Origin: Flavisolibacter sp. | GTDB taxonomy: Bacteria; Bacteroidota; Bacteroidia; Chitinophagales; Chitinophagaceae | Direction: 5' to 3' | Assembly: GCA_028288675.1 (NCBI GenBank) | Contig: JAQBNG010000198.1 | Coordinates: 1 to 35,280, forward strand | DNA: 35,280 nt | Shown: positions 30,559 to 35,280 of the stretch, piece by piece | Layout of the letters: each line of letters begins with the position of its first letter | Numbering within the stretch: the stretch's first letter is position 1 | Translations under genes and position numbers: made by a program | Notes under the pieces: model-generated | Databases searched by the model: none | Told to the model about the DNA's origin: nothing | Seen by the model: the letters and a program-made list of their open reading frames with translations, nothing else

Positions 30559-32007
30559 ATGGCTAAGAAAGTAAACCAGGATAAGAATGAATTACTCATT
30601 GTTCGTAAGGAACTTGCAGATCAAAAAGCAGAAAAGGATAAATTGGCAGCCGAGTTAAAAACTGCTAATAATGAGTTGCTTTTCCAGGACCGGGAAAAGG
30701 GCAAAAGGGCGGCTGAGTTAGGAATCGCTAATAAAGAACTCGTTTTTGAAGATGCAGAAAAAGGAAAAAGGGCGGCTGAGTTAGGAATTGCAAACATTGA
30801 GCTTGACTATCAGAAAGACGAAAAGGAAAAACGTGCTGAAGAATTAACCATTGCAAATAAGGAACTGGCTTATCAAAATAAGGAGAAGGAAAAACGGGCT
30901 GGTGAGTTAAGTATCGCCAACATAGAACTTGCCTATCAAAATGATGAGAAAGAGAAACGTGCCGAAGAATTAACCCTGGCTAATAAAGAGTTGCTCTTTG
31001 AAAACGGGGAGAAGGAAAAAAGAGCAGCTGAGTTAGTGGTGGCAAACAAGGAACTGGCCTATCAGAATAAAGAGAAAGAAAAGCGGGCTGCTGAATTAAT
31101 TATTGCAAATAAAGAGCTTGCCTATCAGAATAAAGAAAAAGAGAAAAGAGCTGTTGAATTAAGTATTGCCAACATAGAGCTTGCTTATCAAAACGAAGAA
31201 AAAGAAAAGAGGGCCGAAGAACTAACTACTGCTAACAGGGAACTTAAACAAGCCGAAGACGACATTCGTAAACTCAATGACGAACTAGAACAGAAGGTAG
31301 TTGAGCGTACAGCACAATTAGAATCTGTGAACAGGGAACTTGAATCATTTTCCTACTCAGTATCACATGATTTAAGAGCGCCGATCAGGGCCATTAATGG
31401 TTATACAAGAATTATAATGGAAGATTATGCCGGCAAATTTGACGCTGACGGTACAAAAGTTCTTAACTCCATCATGCACAGTTCAAAAAAAATGGGGGAA
31501 CTGATAGATGACCTGCTTGCCTTTTCTAAATTAGGAAGAAAGCAGGTTACTGTATCGGCGATCAATATGTCCGCACTGGTTGAAATGGTAAGGGAAGAAT
31601 TATCATTTGAAGATGATGAGAACATCCCGGAATTTAAAGTACAGGAGCTCCCTGATGCTAAAGGAGATCAGTCGCTCATTAAACAGGTATGGATCAATTT
31701 AATTTCCAATGCCATCAAGTATTCGAAATATAAAGCAAAAGCAAAAATCGAGATCGGGGCTTATGAAAAAAAGAACCAGGTGGTTTACTTTGTAAAGGAT
31801 GATGGAGCCGGATTTGATATGCAGTACTACGATAAACTTTTCGGGGTTTTTCAACGCTTACATTCGCAGGAAGAATTTGAAGGAACGGGGATTGGACTGG
31901 CTATTGTACAAAAAATAATACACCGGCATAATGGAACTGTCTGGGCAGAGTCGAAGCTAGACAAAGGAGCCTGCTTTTATTTTAGCCTGCCTAATGGAAA
32001 ACTCTAA
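30559..32007 (+). CDS. Sensor histidine kinase with nine tandem 21-aa coiled-coil repeats
   Basis: A 482-aa cytoplasmic kinase with no membrane helix, PAS or GAF domain. Residues 36-224 are nine copies of a 21-residue unit of the form ANKELAYQNKEKEKRAAELII, and a further helix runs through 225-262. The HisKA dimerisation domain follows, with phospho-acceptor H270 in SVSHDLRAPIRA, then the ATP-binding domain: N box WINLISNAIKYSK, G1 KDDGAGFDMQYYDKL, F box FGVFQRLH and G2 GTGIGLAIVQKI. It is related to the phytochrome-type kinases that pair with Rcp1-like regulators but lacks their sensor, so the signal is unknown; a partner protein binding the long helix is possible. Confidence 0.92.
   Translation: MAKKVNQDKNELLIVRKELADQKAEKDKLAAELKTANNELLFQDREKGKRAAELGIANKELVFEDAEKGKRAAELGIANIELDYQKDEKEKRAEELTIANKELAYQNKEKEKRAGELSIANIELAYQNDEKEKRAEELTLANKELLFENGEKEKRAAELVVANKELAYQNKEKEKRAAELIIANKELAYQNKEKEKRAVELSIANIELAYQNEEKEKRAEELTTANRELKQAEDDIRKLNDELEQKVVERTAQLESVNRELESFSYSVSHDLRAPIRAINGYTRIIMEDYAGKFDADGTKVLNSIMHSSKKMGELIDDLLAFSKLGRKQVTVSAINMSALVEMVREELSFEDDENIPEFKVQELPDAKGDQSLIKQVWINLISNAIKYSKYKAKAKIEIGAYEKKNQVVYFVKDDGAGFDMQYYDKLFGVFQRLHSQEEFEGTGIGLAIVQKIIHRHNGTVWAESKLDKGACFYFSLPNGKL
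30664..31230 (+). repeat. Nine tandem 63-bp repeats inside the histidine kinase gene
   Basis: The DNA repeats every 63 bp (21 codons) without interruption. Codons vary between copies, so the copies are diverged and not a recent exact expansion; units 7 and 8 are nearly identical in protein (NKELAYQNKEKEKRA). The repeat is in frame, so copy-number change would not break the gene. One and a half similar units occur in the kinase at 32595. Confidence 0.92.
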
Positions 32008-32073
32008 AATAAATCCTGTTTTTCTACAGGTTAGAAAACAAAATTTAATTTAATAAGACATCAATTTTAAAAG

Positions 32074-32514
32074 ATGAATTACGATAATGTTGAAATTTTA
32101 TTTGCTGAGGATAGCATGGATGATGCTACACTCACCATTCGTGCCTTAACTAAAAGCGGTTTTTTAAATAAACTTCATCATGTAAAGGATGGAGCTGAAG
32201 CGCTTGATTTTCTTTATTGCAGAGGCCTTTATGCTTCGCGAAATCCTGATGGGAAACCGAAGCTCCTATTGCTGGATTTGAAAATGCCAAAAGTAACAGG
32301 AATGCAGGTGTTGGAGAAAGTAAAAGCTGATCCGGCTTTCAAATCGATACCGGTGGTGATACTTACTTCATCCCAGGAGGATCCTGATATAGCACAATGC
32401 TACGCTCTTGGAGCAAACAGCTATATAGTAAAACCTGTTGACAGTGATAACTTCTTTCACGCTATAAAAGAGATGGGAATGTATTGGATGATTTTAAGCC
32501 AGCCAGCCCAGTAA
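32074..32514 (+). CDS. Single-domain response regulator (Rcp1 family)
   Basis: A 146-aa receiver with the longer loop of the Rcp1 group (DFLYCRGLYASRNPDGKPKL). D68 in LLLLDLKMP is the phospho-acceptor; D13 and D16-D17 (AEDSMDD), T98 in VVILTSS and K120 in YIVKPVD complete the site. There is no output domain. It lies between two kinase genes and its stop overlaps an in-frame ATG of the next gene (TAATG), suggesting coupled expression. It probably receives phosphate from one or both neighbouring kinases. Confidence 0.92.
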   Translation: MNYDNVEILFAEDSMDDATLTIRALTKSGFLNKLHHVKDGAEALDFLYCRGLYASRNPDGKPKLLLLDLKMPKVTGMQVLEKVKADPAFKSIPVVILTSSQEDPDIAQCYALGANSYIVKPVDSDNFFHAIKEMGMYWMILSQPAQ

Positions 32515-32594
32515 TGCAAACATTATTATTTGATGTGGCAGGAAATGATGGCAAAAAAGGCGATCAAATAGCCAAATATTTAGATAGTATAAAA

Positions 32595-33809
32595 ATGACA
32601 GCCGATCTTAAAATACTTATTCTTGAAGATAATGAAACTGACGCTGACCTGGTTTGTCGTCAATTAAAAAAATCCGGATTGTCCTTTGCTTCTGAAATTG
32701 TTCATACCCGTAAAAAGTATGAGGATGCACTTCAAAACTTTAAGCCTGATGTTGTATTATCAGATTATTCACTTCCCGGTTTCGACGCGGTAACTGCCTT
32801 TCGCATCAAGCAAAATAAATTGCCACTTATTCCTTTTATTATTGTTTCCGGTATTATTGGCGAAGAAAATGCTGTTGAACTTATTAAAAATGGAGTTACC
32901 GATTATACGCCAAAGAATAACCTGGTTGGCTTAGCCCAGAAAATTATAAGGGCATTAAAAGAGGCAGAAGAAAGTAAAGAAAGAAAAAGCATTGCTGATA
33001 AACTGGCAATACAGACAGCAGAATTAATAGTTGCCAACAAACAACTTCTTTTTCAAAACGAGGAGAAGGAAAAGAGAGCGGCCGAACTTGCTATTATTAA
33101 TAAAGAACTTCTTGCATTTTCCTATATATCCAGCCACGATTTGCAGGAGCCATTACGTAAAATACAAACTTTTGTCACACTCCTTTTAGAGAATGAACAT
33201 CAAAATTTATCGGACAAAGGCAAGCATACGTTGCATCGAATGGAACTGGCCGCAGCAAGGATGCGGCACCTTATTAATGATTTACTTGCTTTATCCCGCG
33301 TTAGTACAACGGAGCTGGAGTTCGAATATACCGACCTCAATAGTATAGTAGAAGAAGTAAAAACAGTGCTCAGAGATATCATCCAGGAAGAAGGCGCAAC
33401 CATTGAAGCCACTGAATTATGCCATGCTACTATTATTCCATTTCAGTTTCGCCAACTGCTTCGCAACCTGCTTAGCAATTCAATTAAATTTTCAAAGCCA
33501 GGCGTTCCGCCACATGTAATAATAAGCAGCAGCTTTATAAATGGTAGTGACTTAAAAGATCAAAAATTGATACCCGGTAAAGAGTATTGCCTTATTAATG
33601 TCACGGATAACGGCATTGGATTTGAGCCTCATTTTAGTGAACGTATTTTCGAAGTCTTTCAAAAGCTTCACAATAAAGAAATATATGAGGGCACGGGTAT
33701 GGGCCTTGCTGTTGCAAAGAAAATTGTAGAGAACCACAAGGGCATTATAACAGCAACAAGCGAATTAAATAACGGCACCACATTTCATATTTATATCCCG
33801 GTGATTTAG
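32595..33809 (+). CDS. Hybrid protein: N-terminal receiver followed by histidine kinase
   Basis: A 404-aa protein with the domains in receiver-kinase order. The receiver (about 4-118) has D12 (LEDNETDAD), phospho-acceptor D57 in VVLSDYSLPGF, S85 and K107 (YTPKNNL). A linker of one and a half copies of the ANKQLLFQNEEKEKRAAEL repeat (about 143-171) leads to the HisKA domain with H181 in ISSHDLQEPLRK, then the ATPase: LLRNLLSNSIKFSKPG, VTDNGIGFEPHF, FEVFQKLH and GTGMGLAVAKKI. The frame opens at 32484; possible starts are 32514 (overlapping the previous stop, TAATG) and 32595. The latter begins directly at the receiver fold and is chosen, with moderate certainty. It is the last gene of the signalling cluster. 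Confidence 0.88.
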   Translation: MTADLKILILEDNETDADLVCRQLKKSGLSFASEIVHTRKKYEDALQNFKPDVVLSDYSLPGFDAVTAFRIKQNKLPLIPFIIVSGIIGEENAVELIKNGVTDYTPKNNLVGLAQKIIRALKEAEESKERKSIADKLAIQTAELIVANKQLLFQNEEKEKRAAELAIINKELLAFSYISSHDLQEPLRKIQTFVTLLLENEHQNLSDKGKHTLHRMELAAARMRHLINDLLALSRVSTTELEFEYTDLNSIVEEVKTVLRDIIQEEGATIEATELCHATIIPFQFRQLLRNLLSNSIKFSKPGVPPHVIISSSFINGSDLKDQKLIPGKEYCLINVTDNGIGFEPHFSERIFEVFQKLHNKEIYEGTGMGLAVAKKIVENHKGIITATSELNNGTTFHIYIPVI

Positions 33810-33966
33810 CGGTATAAATTATTAAACATTGAACACAAATAGATTATCGCTCTTGAGACACACCCTCGCAGGAGTGTTTCAGTAATTACACTTGGTAAAT
33901 AATTCGTTTTATTTTTAAAGCTCGCTACATGCATTTTTTGAATTGTTGATAGCACAAATGCACATC

Positions 33967-35235
33967 CTAATACCCATACTTTTCCTTCCATAAACTCTTT
34001 AAATACCTTCGCAACTCTTCCTCTCTTGGGTTCTTTCCCGGCTCATAAAATGCAGTGCCTTTTATTTCATCCGGTAAAAACTCCTGCTCGGTAAAATTGT
34101 TTTCAAAGCTGTGTGCATACTTGTAGTTTTTACCATAGCCCATGCGCTTCATTAAGCTAGTTGGCGCATTGCGTATGTGCAAGGGAACTGGTAAGTCGCC
34201 TTGTCTGCGCACCATCTCCAAGGCTTCTTCAATAGCCATGTAAGAGGCATTGCTTTTATGCGAGGAAGCGAGGTAGGATGCGCACTGGGCTAAAATAATT
34301 CTTGCTTCGGGATAGCCAATTTTATTTACGGCGTCAAAGCATGCATTAGCTAATAATAAAGCGTTAGGATTTGCATTGCTGATATCTTCCGATGCGAAAA
34401 TTACCATACGCCTTGCAATGAATTTTACATCTTCACCACCTTCGATCATACGTGCCAGCCAGTAGATAGCGCCATTAGGATCGGAGCCACGCATGGATTT
34501 AATAAAGGCGGAGATGATATCATAATGTTGTTCGCCTGATTTGTCGTAAAGGGCAATGCGTTGCTGGGCGATGGCCATTACTTTTTCATCAAGAATAATG
34601 AACTGTTCTGTTTCTGATAAGGCGTCTATAACTATCTCAAAAAGATTCAGCAATTTTCTTGCATCACCTCCCGACAATCGTAATAGCGCTTCCGTCTCTT
34701 TCAATTCAATATTCTTGTTCTTTAATTCTTCATCCTTCTCCAGGGCCTGGTGCAACAGCTTAATTAAATCATCTTCCCCTAATGGCTTTAGTACATACAC
34801 CTGGCAACGACTGAGCAAAGCACTGTTTACTTCAAAAGAAGGGTTTTCTGTAGTGGCACCAATCAGGGTTATAATGCCTTTTTCCACAGCGCCTAGTAAA
34901 GCATCCTGCTGGCCTTTATTAAAGCGATGAATTTCATCAATAAATAAAATGGTTCCGCTTTGTAATTGCGCCTGTGCTATAGATTCACGAACATCTTTTA
35001 CACCGGCGCTGATGGCGCTTAACTGGATGAAAGGAACACTTAACGTATGCGCAATAATATTGGCTATGGTGGTTTTACCTGTACCCGGCGGCCCCCATAG
35101 GATCATAGATGGAATCTTGCCTCTTTCGATGGCTGAACGTAAAATACTTCCAGTACCGGTAAGGTGTTCCTGGCCAACAAGATCATCTAAAGTTTTTGGC
35201 CGCATTCTTTCTGGTAAGGGTGCTGAAGAATTCAT
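33967..35235 (-). CDS. rarA: Replication-associated recombination protein A (AAA+ ATPase)
   Basis: A 422-aa member of the RarA/MgsA/WRNIP1 family, which acts at stalled replication forks. Features: [20 protein letters not shown] near the N-terminus, Walker [10 protein letters not shown] (48-56), Walker [11 protein letters not shown] (D100-E101), sensor 1 GATTENPS, arginine finger in LLSRCQVY, and the C-terminal tetramerisation region with [20 protein letters not shown] and [18 protein letters not shown]. Length is typical. The C-terminus ends [11 protein letters not shown]. It converges on the signalling cluster, with 157 nt between; a weak stem lies near 33855-33882 (ACACCC/GAGTGT), not strong enough for a firm terminator call. 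Confidence 0.95.
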   Translation of the reverse strand: MNSSAPLPERMRPKTLDDLVGQEHLTGTGSILRSAIERGKIPSMILWGPPGTGKTTIANIIAHTLSVPFIQLSAISAGVKDVRESIAQAQLQSGTILFIDEIHRFNKGQQDALLGAVEKGIITLIGATTENPSFEVNSALLSRCQVYVLKPLGEDDLIKLLHQALEKDEELKNKNIELKETEALLRLSGGDARKLLNLFEIVIDALSETEQFIILDEKVMAIAQQRIALYDKSGEQHYDIISAFIKSMRGSDPNGAIYWLARMIEGGEDVKFIARRMVIFASEDISNANPNALLLANACFDAVNKIGYPEARIILAQCASYLASSHKSNASYMAIEEALEMVRRQGDLPVPLHIRNAPTSLMKRMGYGKNYKYAHSFENNFTEQEFLPDEIKGTAFYEPGKNPREEELRRYLKSLWKEKYGY

Positions 35236-35241
35236 AGGTCA

Positions 35242-35280
35242 AAGTAACCGCAGATTAACCACAGATGTGCAGGATTTAGA
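35242..35280. repeat. Possible CAGATT-type quasi-repeat at the right edge
   Basis: Upstream of rarA the words CCGCAGATTAACCACAGATG and GCAGGATTTA repeat a CAGAT/CAGGATT core at 11-15-nt spacing. It is cut by the window edge, so a matching arm could lie outside. It also must overlap the rarA promoter region. Confidence 0.3.

Noticed and set aside
30664-31230. Regular repeats that might suggest a CRISPR array
   Set aside because: The period is 63 bp with no alternating unique spacers, and the whole array is in frame within a kinase gene with helical repeats.
32018-32033. Small stem CCTGT/ACAGG after the repeat kinase gene
   Set aside because: Five base pairs, no T-tract; not a convincing terminator.
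1-35280. tRNA, rRNA, integrase or transposase genes
   Set aside because: None could be recognised in any intergenic stretch or frame; the only mobile-element candidate is the GxxExxY inverted-repeat unit.

Overview
The window looks like a chromosomal segment of a Bacteroidota bacterium, most likely Chitinophagaceae or a close relative; this is inferred from content, with no database search. The pointers are moderate-to-low GC, almost no Shine-Dalgarno sequences, several promoters of the Bacteroidota type (-7 box TAnnTTTG), a type IX secretion (T9SS) sorting-domain protein, a TonB-dependent receptor with an N-terminal carboxypeptidase-regulatory-like domain, DUF2911 and DUF6089-like proteins, and many Sec signal peptides ending in AQ. 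No rRNA, tRNA, CRISPR array or classical IS transposase was seen.

Left part (1-9.5 kb), housekeeping genes. A 5'-truncated pabB-like gene (+) converges on a minus-strand block: tatA-gatA-lytic transglycosylase, rplS, then pheT-coiled-coil protein-zapA followed by rny. Intrinsic terminators follow rplS and rny, and a perfect stem separates pabB from the transglycosylase gene.

Middle (9.6-22.4 kb), envelope and nutrient uptake. A gamma-glutamyltransferase gene (-) diverges from a TonB receptor (+). After a 468-nt gap that may encode a small RNA comes a plus-strand run: M14 carboxypeptidase, large PIG-L deacetylase, 54-aa membrane protein, 38-aa membrane protein and a sodium:solute symporter. 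This run is split by a roughly 0.5-kb unit in which a GxxExxY-family gene is bracketed by perfect 34-bp inverted repeats. The unit looks like a small mobile or mobilisable element inside an operon.

Right part (22.4-35.3 kb). On the minus strand are two tandem Tat-targeted ferritin-like proteins, a DUF2911/TPR protein, a lipoprotein, a mini-protein that is almost only a T9SS sorting domain coupled to a beta-barrel protein, an ElaA-type acetyltransferase and an M28 peptidase. On the plus strand is a four-gene signalling cluster (receiver, histidine kinase, receiver, receiver-kinase). The first kinase carries nine tandem 63-bp/21-aa coiled-coil repeats. rarA (-) closes the window.

The signals most worth following are the GxxExxY inverted-repeat unit, a set of at least five intergenic inverted pairs whose arms are built from short 7-14-nt quasi-repeats touching gene ends, the 21-aa repeat array in the kinase, two very small membrane-protein genes translationally coupled to neighbours, and a candidate sRNA at about 14580-14668.
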